Source: Penelope pileata
Taxonomy: Eukaryota > Chordata > Aves > Galliformes > Cracidae
Reading direction: 5' to 3'
Assembly (NCBI GenBank): GCA_013396635.1
Contig: WBMW01000802.1
Coordinates: 254,504-318,503, forward strand
DNA length: 64,000 bases
The position numbers and the translations under genes were made by a program. A model generated the notes under the pieces. It saw only the letters and a list, made by a program, of their open reading frames with translations. It searched no databases and was not told the origin of the DNA. This document shows positions 47,761-61,700 of the stretch, piece by piece (positions within the stretch are counted from its first letter, which is position 1; every line of letters begins with the position of its first letter).

Positions 47761-47769
47761 TGTATGTAA

Positions 47770-50700
47770 AAAGCATGTATGCTGTTGAATTGGCACATCC
47801 AGAGCAGAGAGCTCTTAAATATCAAGATTTTCCTGAAGGATTATGGTTTGATTATATCTGCATGCACACACCATTTCATCACTGCGTAAGCGGCAAAATC
47901 CTTTCCGTGCAATTAAAAACCCTCAAGCTTCATCAACGTGGTAGCTGGAAACGTTTCAAAATAGGCACTCTAAAATAAAACAACCTGAATCTCCATCCAA
48001 AACATGTTTTACAACACAAATACATGGGTTGGACCAAAGCATCCCGTCCCCCAGCACACCTCCAGAGCTGATGTGGGGCTGTGGTTCCTCTAGGTTGTCG
48101 CCTTCTTCATGACAAGAGGCTGTGCTTCCTAAGGAGCCAGCGCAGTTCCCCACTCCTGCTGCCAGCCTATTTCATAACTTCTGCCTCTGTGCAATCTTTG
48201 TAACTGAAAAGATAAAATGCAGGGAGTTGGTCTATACTTAAAAAGTTTTGCTGGTGCTGCTAAAGTTTAATTACAATAGCAAAGTCCCTACTGTAAGTTC
48301 AGTCCTACCATCAAAAGCCCTTTTTGTTGTTGTTATAATGTAATCTGTTCCACAAACTGGTTTAAATTGTACCAGCAAAACAACTTTTTTTGCTGGTCTA
48401 AGCTGTTTCTCCGTTCAGGGTGTTGACTGTTGCAGGTCAAATGCTATACCTCCATCAAGTGGAGATGTGCCTAGAGGATGAGCAGCCCTTTTGCCCTTGT
48501 ACTCTGAATATAAAAGGGATTAGTTGGCATGTAACAAATGCTGGGTCAAAGGAGAATGTCAATCCACCTTTCAGTCTGGCTCCTTTGCATAAATCTTGTG
48601 TTTTTTAAGTCTCTGCCTTCAATCTGAATATTTTCTGGCTTGTGGCTGCTGATTGGACTGAGCTGGGTTGCATGCACACCCCAGTGCCATTTCTGACATT
48701 TAAGGCAAATTTGGGCTGATAGGAGAAAGGAGACGATAGTTTTCACAGTGCTGTGAATTAAAACTTCAGCTTCTCACCTCAGAGCAGAAACACTGCCCCA
48801 CAGCCACTTTTTTTGCACGCAGAATTGTTTTAATCCGTCTGTGTCTTTCTGTATCAAGTTGCAGTTATCAAGTTCAGAGCCTTTGTGCCTGCACCCATGC
48901 ATCTCCTCAATGCCTAATATTTATATATTCCCTAATATGTATGTATTCCACTCGAGATGCTGCTGGTGCTTCCCCAGGGGTGGGAGCTGGGCAGGGATGG
49001 CCCATGGGGCAATGATGAGCCATGGGAAACCTCTCAAAGCTGCTGTTCTGCCCAAAAGGACAGGTACTGAGATATCAATCCATGTCTTTTTAACAAGTGC
49101 ATATGGAATGTTTGTTTTCATGCACATTTCCTCACTTTTTTGTGTTTAATCTAATTTCAGTATTCTGTGGAATTTATACCAGATACAACAAAATGCAGCA
49201 ATGAAGAGAGAACTGTATTTTTCTTTCCTTGAGAAACAAATGCTTCAACCTGTTTTAGAAAACCTCCTAGCACTCCCACAGCAGATCACCAGAGCCATTT
49301 TCACAGTATCTTATGCCAAAAAAAAGCAGGGACAATCTGGAAGGAACAGGTGTATTGGCTCCTCTTGCTGCTTCAAGAAGTAAACACCTAATTTGCTGCT
49401 ACTGCAAAGGAGGTAAACATTTAGTGCACAGAAAGTTCCCTTCCCTCTGAGAAAGACCCATTGGTGTCAACCTAAATAAATTCCAGCAGTCAATCTGTTC
49501 TGTATCTAAAAAAAAAAACAAACAAAAAAAAACAACCTTATTTTCCCCCAGGGAACTCGCACTGATTTTGTATTGCAACTGTGTGTATAAAGGCCAAAAA
49601 GGCTGCAAGAAGACAGTGTACCTGAGCTTCCTGAACTCTTTCCAGGCAGGAGCAGGGCAAGTTTAGGAGGGCTTTATGTCTAGTATTCCCATCTTAGCAT
49701 GCACAGGTTTATACATGAAAAAAAGATGGGTTTGGTAGCACTCTTGATCTGTAAGTGTATTGGACATTTCACTCTACCAGTTTGCTTTGGCTGGAAGGAA
49801 GGTTGCCGATGGGTAAGTGTTTGGGCTGACCTTTTTCATGCTGGTGGTGCGCTTCGGGCTTGTCGCTCTCAGCGCTTTCCAGGACGTGAGTTTGGGTCCA
49901 AACTCCTCTCTAAATGAGAGGAAGTTAAAATAAAACAAAAGAAAAGTAATTTTTTCTGCTGATAAAATGGTGGTATTTGAGGAGGGATCGTGTTAAGACT
50001 CATCTCTGCAAAAATTTTCACAGTTGTGGCCAAATTACAGCATTTTGGAGAACTAAACAGACTTAGTAGAGATTTGCGCAAATCCAGCAGGTGGTAAGAC
50101 TTGCGAAAAACCTGAGCAGATCCCAGAGAGCCCATCTTGCCCATCCTGCACTTCATGGGGCTCCGCATTGTTCAGGCCCTGCAGATGTGGCAGTGCTGAG
50201 GAAGATTGGAGAGTGGGATTGGAGATGGCAGACCTAGGCTGGAACGACAACAACAAGAGTACTATCACTAAATGCCTCTGTTGCTTAACTTCTTTATTGT
50301 GACAAATCTGATCATCTCCCTTTTGATAACCCTTTGTTTTTCTTAGATTGCTCATTCATCCTCAAACAATGATTTCTTCATTCATCCTTGTACAATGATT
50401 TCTTATAGCATCTCAGGGTTAACCACCTTCAAGCACTTAAACATAATCTTTTTTTTTTCAGATTATGAAATGATTTCTTCAAATTGAAAATAGGGCCAAA
50501 ACTCCTAAATCCTGGCTGCAGGGTTGTACCATTAGCAGTAGCTCTCAAATCGCGGTTCTCATTAAGCACAACCTGCAGTGGGGGTTGTTTTTGATCTGAT
50601 GTCTCTCTCTCATCTTTCTTCTATAGTGTTTTCTAATTCTTTAGAGGGCGTCTGCAGCAACTGAGTCTTCCTGAGGTTTGCATTTAGTTTGCAAATTGTA

Positions 50701-51685
50701 CATCTGAAGCTGAAAAATAAGCTCCATGTTTTTGTGGCGCAGCGAGGTTTGCCGGGCCCTTTCAGAAACGACAGAAATGTGGTTTTGTTTCAGTTGACAC
50801 AGGCCCCAGCCAGTGCAGGAACCTTTCGGTGCCCTCACTGAATGCACGGCCTCCCTCCCTAGATGAGTGTGTTGCTGCAAATTTAGTTTAATAACACCTG
50901 CAGAGAAGCAGAGAGCTCTGGTTTCTTGTTTTGGTGATGTGGTTGTAGGATGACCGTGCCAATACCATCCTTCGGGACGTCTGTGAACAACTGTGTTTTC
51001 CACCCGCTGCTGTAGCCGCTCAGTTTTAGAGCTCTGTATTTTGTTACTTGAGCTCTTAAAAGATGTTTTATGGTATGCCTGCTGGACATTTTTCACAAGC
51101 TTGTTGCTTTAGACAGCCAGTGTATGTATGGGAATTTTTTTCATGGTCCAGGAGCCGAAGGAATTGTTGTAGCCTTCTCATGTGAGTTGGAGAAGGTATG
51201 CTACAGATGGCAGCGTTATTGCTGTGGTCAGTCTCTGCACGCTTTTGTGTTATTTTATTTTTCATTTTCCTCTCTGAGGGATGATATTTCTTTTAAAAAG
51301 AGTTCACTTTTTCTAAGCTTTAGTCCAGCAGCTCTTCCCAAAGCTGTTCAGATGCTCTGTTATCCTTCTCTGTTACCCAAATCAGGTACCTCTTTATACC
51401 ATTCAAAGGTCTTGCATTTTTCAAGCAAAATATTTATTTGCCAAGCGAGAGTTTGCAGAGCCAGGGTCTCCCTGTGGGAGTGTTGAACATGTACAAATGT
51501 CACTAGGTTTTCCAAAGAGCACTTGCCAGAACCCTGCTGGTACACCACTACATCAGAGCAGGATCTGGCATCAGACCTCTCTCCAGAATGTTTCCTTCTA
51601 TGGGGGTTGGATTTTTTTCTTTAATATATGTACTTGGTTCTAAGCAGTTCTTTCATGTCTCTCGCAGTGATGCCATTTGAATGAC
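47770..51685. other. Non-coding; no gene recognised
   Basis: No exon recognised. It includes an A-rich (AAAC)-like tract at 49508-49535 and a T run near 50450. A 151-codon minus-strand frame (51096-50641) has no domain. Confidence 0.55.
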
Positions 51686-51688
51686 TGT

Positions 51689-51719
51689 TGTTTTTTTTCT
51701 TTTTTCTTTTTTTTTTTTT
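51689..51719 (+). repeat. T-rich pyrimidine tract
   Basis: T runs separated by two single C residues, 31 bases. Confidence 0.9.
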
Positions 51720-51724
51720 GCCTT

Positions 51725-54075
51725 GTCTTGCCTTCATCAATTTAATGCCTCCTCCTGCTTTGGCCTGGAAGAAGTTCCCAGAGGGGTGATTTGCAGACTG
51801 ACCACTCTTTTCCAGTTCTGTCAAGATCTGAGGCCTTCATCCTAGGAAGATGTTTTCCAACTCCTTCTCACCTGCTTTTCACTGAACTTATGCTCCCTCT
51901 CATTTTTATCCCATTGATTATTCTTTTTCCTCTGGTACTATTTTTCAAAATTTGTTATTTATCTCTACTCTTATCTGCATAGTCCTCTGCTGAGGAACAG
52001 TTATTTCACCTTTTTACTATACAATATTCTTCCAAAACCTGTATAATTTTTCTGAAATTATTTTACTTTTCTTTCATTTTGCTAAAATATTAAATAGCAT
52101 AGAGCTATGATCTAGCTCCAGAGAAAAATCATTAGAAACATTGCTACCTCTGTTTCCAGTTGTCTTTTAAAATCCAAGAAAGAGCTACATTTCTTTCTCA
52201 CTTAAAGTGTGTGAAGCTGAGTTTGCTTTCACTCCTATTTCTGATTTTGGTTTCACTCCTATTTCTTATGTGATTCAGAACTGAATGTCTTAGAGAAAAT
52301 CAGGGTTATTATTTCAATGCTAGTGCCTTCAGCAACAACACTAATCTAATTTTTTTAAAAAAATCAGTATTGTTTAATATGATCTGCTTTCGATAAACCT
52401 GTTCTTGGCTATTACTTCTATTATTCACCTTAAATTCTGTATTAACCGGATCTTTCATCAGCACCTCTGCTGTACTCTCGGCGTCTCTGTCAGAGCAGCA
52501 GGCTGGGCCATTGACGCTTCCAGTCATTAGGGCAGCATCTTTTCTCTGCCAGGTAATGGCAACTTAGCTACCACTTTACTGAAAAACAATATTGAAGGTC
52601 CAGTGGCCTTCCCCAGCTTTTAAAACGTTAAGACTGCAAGTTACCTGGACCAGTTGACTTCTGTACGTTTAAACCTACGTACCTAGATCTAATGAGTATT
52701 TCTGCTGCTGCTGCTGCTGACCTTTCTACAGTTCTAAACTGTTAGCTGATGCTTATTCAATGGTCTCAGCTCTCAGTCTTTTAGATTATTGTCCATGTTC
52801 TTATGGTTCTTTTAATCTCCTTTTTAAATCAGGTTGGCATTTTAATCCCACTTTTTTGTTTCTTTATTATGCTAACTTATTACTGTAAATATAGTGTTTA
52901 CAGTATAGTCCTCTATAGGTGACAATATTTTTATTACAGTCTTTTATCAGCAGAAGTTTTCTTAAGCATTTTTGATTTATTATTGATATTATTCTATCTA
53001 AATTTACTCTTCCAGGTGATTTTGTGCACAACTATTCTTAGCTTTGTGTTCTTGGAACTTCCATAATGCCAAGCATATAATTCTGTTTGCACATAATTAC
53101 ATCTGCTAAATGACCTAAGCAGCAGCTAATTTCTATTCTCTGATCAGTTTTTCTGTGCAGACTGAGGTGTAATGCAGAATTCTTTTTGTGTTGGAAAATA
53201 CTTTTACAGCATGGAAACCCACACTCATACTGCTGGTGCTGAAGCCATTGGAGAATTTCTTCACTCTACGTCTGGCAGTGATGTAATTAATTTTGTTCCA
53301 AATATTTTTATCCTGATCTGAAAATATTATTATATTCCTCCTTTTCTGACTTGCTCCTTTTTATTAGCATTGTGTTCCTTGGTCTAGTCAGCAAGCAACC
53401 AGGAAATTTTTTTGATTTCTACTGAGACAAGGGTAGGTTGAACTTCACCGGTCCGTCTCTCTATTCAATGAAAGCCAAAGTTCCACAAACCCGATTTCAT
53501 TAAATATTTGCTATGTACTTCCTGATTTTGTGTACAAAAAATCCTAAATTATGCTGTAAATTGTAGTCAGCATCCCTACACACCTTTAATTCAACTTCAA
53601 AGTAGATTAATTTTGTATAATTTTAAAGCAGCATCATTTCTTGGGAAAAAAAAAAGTGATTATAGAACTAACAGAAACACAAGAAAACTTAATTATGACG
53701 GCACAGGCAACATCTGTTCTAGCATATTACAATTTTTAAATGCTAAATTTACAATGTTTTTAGATTGTTTTTTGTACATAGCATATATATCAAGGAGTTT
53801 CAGATGTTTTTATTTTATATGTCCGTATAAATTTTTATACTGAAGTATGAAGCCTCTTAGCTGGATTTTTTCCTAGACACTCTTATAGACCCCTTAGAAA
53901 AAAAATAATCTGTACCTAACAAAGATACGCAAACTACCAGTCAGAAAACACTAACATATGATAGAGATCCATTTGGTTATGATGATAAAGCATTTTCTGA
54001 AAAAGACATATTTCCTGAAAGTTCTGGATTTCCTTAGTATGTCCAGTAGCTTGTTTTGCACCTGAACACGCAAAC
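51725..54075. other. Non-coding, T-rich; possible very old LINE debris
   Basis: Low-GC, pyrimidine-rich plus strand with no exon. The layout around 51.9-53.0 kb weakly recalls reverse-complemented CR1/L3 coding DNA, but no RT motif could be read, so no element is called. A local duplication of TTTCACTCCTATTTCT occurs at about 52228-52265. Confidence 0.35.
52702..52719 (+). repeat. (CTG)6 microsatellite
   Basis: Six perfect CTG units. Confidence 0.95.
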
Positions 54076-54079
54076 AAGT

Positions 54080-54900
54080 GCACTTTATCTCTGTTTTCTA
54101 GCTGAGTTGCAACTAGAAACGTGGTCTCTGCTGCAGCTTAACTTGGTCGATAAGTTCCCAGTCTTTGAATCGGACTGGGAATAAGTGAGACAGATGTGAG
54201 TGGTCCCGCACGGCAGTCTACACTCTGCTTGAGAAGGGGTCGTCCCATGGCGGTGAAACCAGAGAACACATTAATCACTGTGAATCCTTGTTGGGAGTAA
54301 GGGGAGAGGGAAAAGCAAGCGTATTGATCAGCTGCAGAGAGCTGCTGCCAGTGGAGGGAAGGTGAGGGAGGTGGGAAGGAGAGTGGTGGGGATGTGGATC
54401 AGGCACGTGATCTGCTGCCACGGGAGCCAACCGCTTGAAATCCTGCCATTACCCATTAGCGGAGGCAGCAGCAAAGTGATTAATGTCTCCCTGGCAGATG
54501 ACTAACCCTTGCTTTGCTTCCAGCAGAGGCTGCCAAAGTTGGACAGAAACCTGCTAAAGGTGCTCAAATCCTCCAAATGGGGAGGCTCGATGAGTAGGCA
54601 GAAGTTTACTTCCAAAAAAAGCAGCTTTAAAGGAGCACCTGCAGGATATGCAGGGCCCAGAGCCGATGGATGGCTGTGAGAAGAGCAGAGGGTAATAATG
54701 TGCGCTTTAACGGAGAGCCAGGAACTCCTGGATTTTAATTCGAGGGCTAACACCGATTCTTGCCCAGATCTGGGCACAGTGAAATCCAGTCCTGAAAACC
54801 ACAGGGAGTTTTTGCCTTTATTTTATCAGGGCCAAAATGTTACTTTTCGTGAAAAAGAAATACCATTGAGTGGCATGGGAGAGTAATTTGAGAGTAAAAG
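54080..54900. promoter_or_regulatory. Candidate conserved non-coding block
   Basis: Repeat-free, moderate-GC sequence with CCATTACCCATTAGCGGAGG, CAAAGTGATTAATGTCTCCC, CCTGGCAGATGACTAAC and AGATCTGGGC words. The surrounding DNA is AT-rich and shapeless, so this block stands out. It could also hide a non-coding exon. Inference only. Confidence 0.3.
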
Positions 54901-54904
54901 AGTT

Positions 54905-56325
54905 ACCTTTCACAGTGATTCAGCTATAACTTGCTGTTACTGCTACAAACCACTTTCTACAACCCTTTGTGTATAAACTTAATATTAAGCTTTGATTTAA
55001 AACAAACAAACCAACAAACCCCCCACCAGCTGATACTAACACTTGTTTAAAGGCTCTACACAGCCATAGGCTGCTGCGTCTTGTGGCCCCATTACATTAC
55101 AGTGCCCCTCCCACAGCTGCAGAGCTGTTAGCTTGCCAGAAATGCCTTCAGTTCCTCGTAATCAAAAAGTAAATATTTAATATGTGCTACCCTGCACTTA
55201 GCATGGCTGCAGATGCAGTTGCAGCATCACGCTAGAAATGCAGGTTTAAGTTAAATTGAGGAGTAGAGCTCCGGAGGAGTGTGAAGGCTGGGGAAGGGGT
55301 GTGGGAACAGTTAATTCTCCGTTTGATGCTGGCTGGGATTCTGGGTTATTCTGCACACAGGACATGGCTCCGTTCGTGGTGGTGAGGGAGCTGCCGATCA
55401 TAGCCAAGGCTAAAAGGGACCAGAAGTGCCTTGTCACAGGGTCATAGGCTTGTGTCGAGATTCCTGTTCATTCACATTATTGGAGGATGAAATAGTTCCC
55501 CTTAAATTCAGGAAGGAATGCTAGTTTCAAGCCTACATATGTGAAAGACTTAGTTTCCTTATATTAGAAGGTGTCAGGATATTTTTTTTCCACATGGGCA
55601 TGTTGATCCAGGAAAGACAGGGGGTTAATTAGGTGAGTAAGATGTCTCATAACATGTGAGAATTAAAAGGTTTCTGCTTGCATACGACTGTGAAAACTTT
55701 TTTTTGTGGGTTTTGTTTTACATGGCTTTGTATCCTTTTAGTTTCACTTTAGCTTTTGGTGTTTGACTGTGCCCGAGTGAGAACCACACAGTTCGACTTA
55801 GCTTACAACAGAAACGGCGTGAAACGGCAAAGCCTTGCAGCAAGAAGTCATAAAGTCCCTGTGATCACCAGGGAGCTGGGGGCCTTTTGGGAAGAGCCAA
55901 AACTCTCCTGCAGGCACCACAGAGCAATGGGTCACTGTGCTACAGGTGTGCTTTAATGCAGAACTGCAACTACAGATGTTTGGACTGGTTACATTTCACA
56001 AACACTAAATAAAGTTTCAGAAAATCACAAAGCTGACTGACATTGAAAGATGCCACTATGGAACATCTCAGTATCCTGGAAAGAGTCATTTTTGAAATCA
56101 ATTATTATCTTTGCAATTAATTAAACAATTTTAAAATTGTTTAGTTTTCATACAGCTTACGTTAGGATTTGTGTTAAACACAATCTTAGATCATCAGGAA
56201 AGCGCAGATGAGTAGCAAGCTGAAACTTCTCCTGATCATACATAGTTGTTTAGGATAGAGATAACCAGAATCAGAATAGCCTTAGTTATAAGTGGATAAT
56301 GAGGAGCTCTGTTTTATTTATTAGC
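54905..56325. other. Non-coding; no gene recognised
   Basis: An (AAAC)-type tract lies at 54999-55020. Frames at 55246-55447 (both strands) and 55756-55956 look like no known family. Confidence 0.55.
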
Positions 56326-56329
56326 GTTC

Positions 56330-56870
56330 AGACAAAAGATCCTGGAGACAATATAAATAATTTTCAGAAAAATCTCACATTTGTGTTCAGAAGGATTATA
56401 ATGGTAAGTAGCACTTCACACATGATTAGAAAAAGGATAGAGGAATATAATAATGAAACTGTATAAATTAATGTACCCACCCATATAATGGAAGTAGTTC
56501 TGATCTGTCCAATTCAAGGAATGATACAGTAGAAGTGGTAAAAGGTAAAAAACTAAGAGCTATGACACAACCACAGCAGATTAGCACTCTTTGGCTTGGA
56601 AAAGATGAAGTATCATGAATTGCAAATGTTTGTAAGATTTTAGAGGTATAAAAGAGAAAATTATGCAGATTGTATGCAATTTTCTTAGTCCAACAGATTC
56701 AAAGATACCCATAGAAATTATTTAATAAGAGTGAAATGTACATAAACACAAGAAAAGTCTGTTTCATGCACTGTATAATTATGTAGAATTCATTGTTACC
56801 GAACAATGTGGAGATAAAGAATATAAATGGTCTCTAAGGTATTAAATGGAAAAGGGAAGCTCAGTTTCTC
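56330..56870 (+). mobile_element. Ancient CR1-like LINE coding remnant, plus strand
   Basis: Collinear with the post-RT coding part of old amniote CR1/L3 LINEs: AGATCCTGGAGACAATATAA, ATAATTTTCAGAAAAATCTC, GGATAGAGGAATATAATAAT, GAAACTGTATAAATTAATGT, CCCACCCATATAATGG, TCTTTGGCTTGGAAAAGATG and TTTAGAGGTATAAAAGAG. Many stops; inactive. This is the segment normally encoding the LE(x)VQRRA and LFSLEKRR region. Confidence 0.65.
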
Positions 56871-56879
56871 TGCAGCAAA

Positions 56880-58470
56880 CAAATAGTCCAATGCCAAAGT
56901 GTGAAAGCCTCCACGTCACACAGGGCTGGAGCAGGGGGATCTGCAGCAGTGGAGGGATCTCCCTGAGCCCCTTGCTCTATGCATTGCCCCCAGGAGCATT
57001 GACCATGGATGGCTGCCACAGCAGCAGCAGAGTGACACGGAAGATATCGCCTTCCTGCTCTCCCACTGTGGGACCTTTCACTTTCATATTCTATGTCCAG
57101 ATTTTCAGCTTGGAATTTGAGAGTTGCTTACTGAGATGATAAAAGCAGAGCAGGATGAGTTGGAATTTTTGGTGGGACTGACCATCCTAATTTTGTGTCG
57201 TTCTTACAGTTGCCACATGAATCAGACTTACTCAAATATCAAGCTAGCGTGTATTAAAAAGGAATGTGTGACTTCTTAGGGAGGAATCTTGTCTTTAGAA
57301 GTAAATATTTCCTCTCTGAAGCCAGGCAACATTTTATAATGTTTCTGACCCTATGTGATATTACTGCGTACAAGCTGCAGACAGTGATGGTGCACCTGGC
57401 TATGGGTCTAGTTGTCAAGACATAAGTGATAAGCAGACTTTGGCAATATATTCAGCTTTGAAGGAGACTTACAAAACTTAGGATTCTCCTCTAGACTTGT
57501 CATGTGCAGTATCTATAGATGAGTCCCAGCAGTGTCCTGTAGACAGCCTCAGCAGACGGCGGCTGTCAAGTTTGTCCCCAGGCCAGAGTCTTGTTGGACC
57601 TACACCTTCTGTGTAGCACTAGAGAGCAGGGGCACTGCATATGCAGGTTCTCTGATTTGCATTAGAAATTACCCCCCGGCTTTTTCAACAGTTTAAGTAG
57701 GTTAGTTAGGGGTGTGATTGTTTTCTCTAATAATTACCCTTGAGAACAGGCACCTCTTTCCTGGCAAATGAACTATGAGAGTAATAATACCTTTGTACTG
57801 GTAAAATGGAGTCCAAAGTAGATGGCTGATAGTGCTAAAAGTCCTGTGTGTGGAGATAGCCCAGCAATGTGTAACCCTAGATTGCATAACCTATATTTTT
57901 CCTTCCAGTAGTAAATTCAGTTCCAAGTATTGATAGAGAAACTGAGGCACATAAGACAGTGTAAACTGATTTCTAATGTGATGTTTGTAAGAAACCAGCA
58001 AAATCACGGGGTGAGCAGAGGGGTGTTTTTTAGATCATTAACTTAAAAACACAAAAAAACAGACACCCACACCCACTCTGTTATTCAGAAACCTGAATAT
58101 CATCAGGAAGTAGTGAGTCATCACCATCAGGCCACTGCCCTTTCTCATTACCATGTCTCCAGAACATAAAATTTAGCCTTCTCCTGGCCTTTGGACCAAG
58201 TGCCCGGGCCCCTGTCCTCAGCCCATTGCTTGGAGGGGCACACAAGCAGAGGACTGAGTCGTGCCACATGAGCGTAGAGGGCTGAGCTGATGGGTGTGTT
58301 TGGGACAGCGAGGCTTAGAAAGGGCCCAGACAAGTTACCTGACATAGCTTTAATAGCTTATTGTCATGTGTCAGAGAATCAGAGTTGCTGCCTCAAGAAG
58401 GTCATGGAAGTCATCTGTATTTTAAAATGTCTTGTTAGCATACGTTGTGGCATTACTATTAAAGCAACTG
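56880..58470. other. Non-coding; no gene recognised
   Basis: No exon recognised. GAGAAACTGAGGCACATAAG near 57940 recalls a common motif of old SINEs/LINEs but is too short to call. Confidence 0.5.
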
Positions 58471-58479
58471 GTTCAGCCT

Positions 58480-58710
58480 AATATAATACATCTAATTATA
58501 TGACGTGAGCCTCATCTGATGACTTTTGCCAATTATATCCGACAGGGCTATTTCAGATGAGAGGCTGTGTGTTACAGCAATTTCAGGAGATGAATATAAC
58601 GTAGCATATGCTTTCAAAAATAAAATATCCACTATGTTATTTGCAGTGATTAAGTGCCTACCAATGCAGTTGTGAGGTAGGGAAGCAGGCCTTTCTGGTT
58701 TGTGAATTGT
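58480..58710. promoter_or_regulatory. Candidate conserved non-coding block
   Basis: Repeat-free AT-rich block with CATCTAATTATATGACGTGA, CTCATCTGATGACTTTTG, CCAATTATATCCGACAGGGC and TTTGCAGTGATTAAGTGCC. Homeodomain and CRE-like words are closely packed. Inference only. Confidence 0.27.
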
Positions 58711-58714
58711 GCCT

Positions 58715-61700
58715 GTGATGAGTCATCTCTGCTTTTTTAAAAAGGTTTATTATGAATGAAGGGCTGGGTCAATGCCAAACACTTTGTTTCTGGCTGCTTC
58801 TTTTGTTCCTCTGCAAATTGTTCACGTCCCTGAAAACAAGTGTCTCAAAATGAAAACTTCTAAAGTGGCAGGAGCAGCATCTTAAACACAAGGCTTCCAA
58901 ACAGTCACTGTGAGGAGTAACCCTGTGGACCTGAGTAGAAGATGCTACCAAAAATGAAGAATATGACAATCTGTTGTATGACAAACCACTATTCCTTAAA
59001 ATTAATATAAAGGCTGACTATGGGAAAGCAAAGCAAAACAAGCTGTTAAAATTTTCTGCTACGAAAAGAGATTCAGCCTCATGTGAGAATTTCTGGGCAG
59101 AGGATGAAAGAAAACAAAGGCGTCTTCCATTCACTCTGGAGGTGTCAGATGAATAAGAAGTGGGCAGAGACTAGAGGGCTGCTCTTGGCGCATTCTGTGC
59201 CTTCTACAGCTGTTCAGAGCAAGCAAAGTTCAAAATTCATGGCCTAGAGAGAAAAGAGAGAGAGCACAGGAAAGACAGAGAAACGTGCTTTATCCAATGT
59301 CACTTAATGTAAACGTGTACACAACGTGTATGGCCCTCAAGCGTCTGCCTTCAGCTCTGGGCTACTGCAGTGATATCCCCCATATCAACACTCAGGCCAA
59401 ACGTACTGACAGAGCTGGAGACTGCCCCAAAACCGTCTTCTGAGGAAGTAGGGATGGATGCAGGACTGCAGTGTCACAGGCTGGGAGGCCACAGGAGCAG
59501 TTTCTGGCACAGGGTGCACACAGATCTCCCTGGCCTACTAGAAGAAAGGCGATCCCAGCACACTTGGTGGCACCTGGAGGCAGCTGCAGTCACTCCCTGC
59601 TTGGGCTCCCCAGGTCTACTTGCACTGAGAGAAGCAATAGGCCTCTGGGCCTGCATTGGTGAGGGGCTTTGGGCAAAGAAGTAGCTGTAGGGTGCTGAGC
59701 CTGGCGGCAGCAGCCCTGGTTGGGAGAAGCAGCTAGGGTGTTCACTTGCCGCCCCAGGACTCCCACTCCGCGTCATACAGTCCGCCAAGTGTTGCAGATT
59801 CAAAGCATAACACGTGCTGGGCCTTCACTGGAATGGTAAGTGAGGTGCTCTGCATCCTTTTCAGCCTGCAAGCCCTGCCCTGAAACCCTCCTAAAGCTCT
59901 CTCCACATGTGCAAGAGCAGCAAGCCATACCCAGACTTTTTAACCACTGAGACTTACACATCCCTCTGAAGTACTTACCTGGGATATGAGAAACTTGCAT
60001 CCTAATCCCTTCCTTGCTGGCTGGCACTCAGACTTATGTTTGTCTCCCAGGAAAGCCTAATCGCTCTACTTCATAGTATTCTGGGACAGATGTTCTCCAA
60101 ATCTCTCCTTCAGGTTTTTCAACTTTGGCTAAATATTTACATTCTTTAGCTGCCCCTACCCTCAGGTGAGAGTGTAACCACTTAACTATGCAGTCACTTT
60201 CTCTTTTGCTCTGCCCCAGTAGATAGCTAAATGTTTCAAGAAAAGTGAAACAATTTGAACAGGAGGGACTGAGAGCCCTCTGAACACCAACCAGAATGCC
60301 TTTGTAAAACGCCTTTGCTGCTAAAAATTAGAAGCTGGGTGTTAAAAGCCTTCAGGCAAAAAAGAGCTCTTCCACCTCTCACATGAAGTCTTGAATCACT
60401 AGATTACAGGATAAAAGGCAGTGGGTGAGGAGGGAGCATCATGTTCTAGCTGTATTTTGTGGGACAGGCCTGCCTTAGATGTTGAATGCCAAAAGAACAT
60501 TCATGGTCAAGAGCACTGTTAGCAGAAGGAGGTAATTTCCTCTGGCATGGCATCACCTAACTCCCTTAAGAGCTTAAACTTCGCATCTTTCCTTGACTTG
60601 TCTGAGATAATTTTGGTGGCTCTCTAAATTCAGCATGCCTATGAAGGCAAGTGCAGACAGAGATATCCGTCCTGTCTGTGGTCTGAGCTGGCCAGATGAG
60701 AGCCAGCTGGGATCCAGCAGTGTATGTGATATTAGTGCATTGCTGCACTTGAATCAATGCATCTGGCTAAAAGGCAGGGTAGTTTTGCTCAGGCACGATG
60801 CTATGCTAACACAGCTAAACAGCCACTGAACCTCAACTGGCTTGCAGCCTGCTAGTGAAGAGCACAGCTCAAGGAGTCCAGGTCTGCCTACACCCACCTG
60901 CGTAAGCCCAGTTATTATTTAGTGCCAAATTCTCTGCTTGTTCTAAGGCATCTGGTGCCAAAGTTAGGTGCTGCAGCGTTATGCATTGTTCTTTTGGATG
61001 TTTGACTTCCAAGTGACTTGTAGAGTCAAATCAAAGCTGGGGACTTGCAGAATGTGTGATGTCCTCTCTCAGAGCTGTTGTGATCTGTGGATGCTATTAG
61101 TCCAATTTGGCAGTGGGAAGCCTGGCACTCACAAGAACATTGAATAAATAATTTGTCAGATAAACCTGAATCATGACTTCTGTCCTAATTTATCTGCTAT
61201 TTTCAAGTATGTTGTTTCCAGGAGCAAGTGTTGATTCATTCAGGATTTATTTGACATCAGCTCCTGCAGGTTTAGTTCACTAACACTAACTCAGGTGTTA
61301 AACAGAGGCATAAACATTTCTCAAGGAAGTTGCTGAAAGTTTTTTCTTGGCACCCAGGACAAGATAAGATCCATATTTACCATTGGAGAAAAGTTATTCC
61401 TTGTTTGCTTAACGAATGCAATGGAAGATGAATTTCTGAAAGTAGTAGACAGCAGTTCTAGCAGTTTTTGACTACTGAGCTTTTTGTGCTTTACTTTTAC
61501 CTTCCTTCAGCCAGTGTACAGGGCTGTGTAGTATATGAGAGATTCAGGTTAAAGACCTGAAAAATATATTAAAGAACAATTAGAAACGCCTAGAATTTTG
61601 GGTTAGTATAATGTATTTTTGTCTGAGATGCCAACATGCATAACCATACTTGCCAAATTCTTCTAACTAGTGTGTGTGTATGTGGTTTAAAAATGCAAGC

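Noticed and set aside
51900..53000. Ancient LINE on the minus strand
   Set aside because: General resemblance in composition and a few words only; no RT motif could be read, so no element is called.
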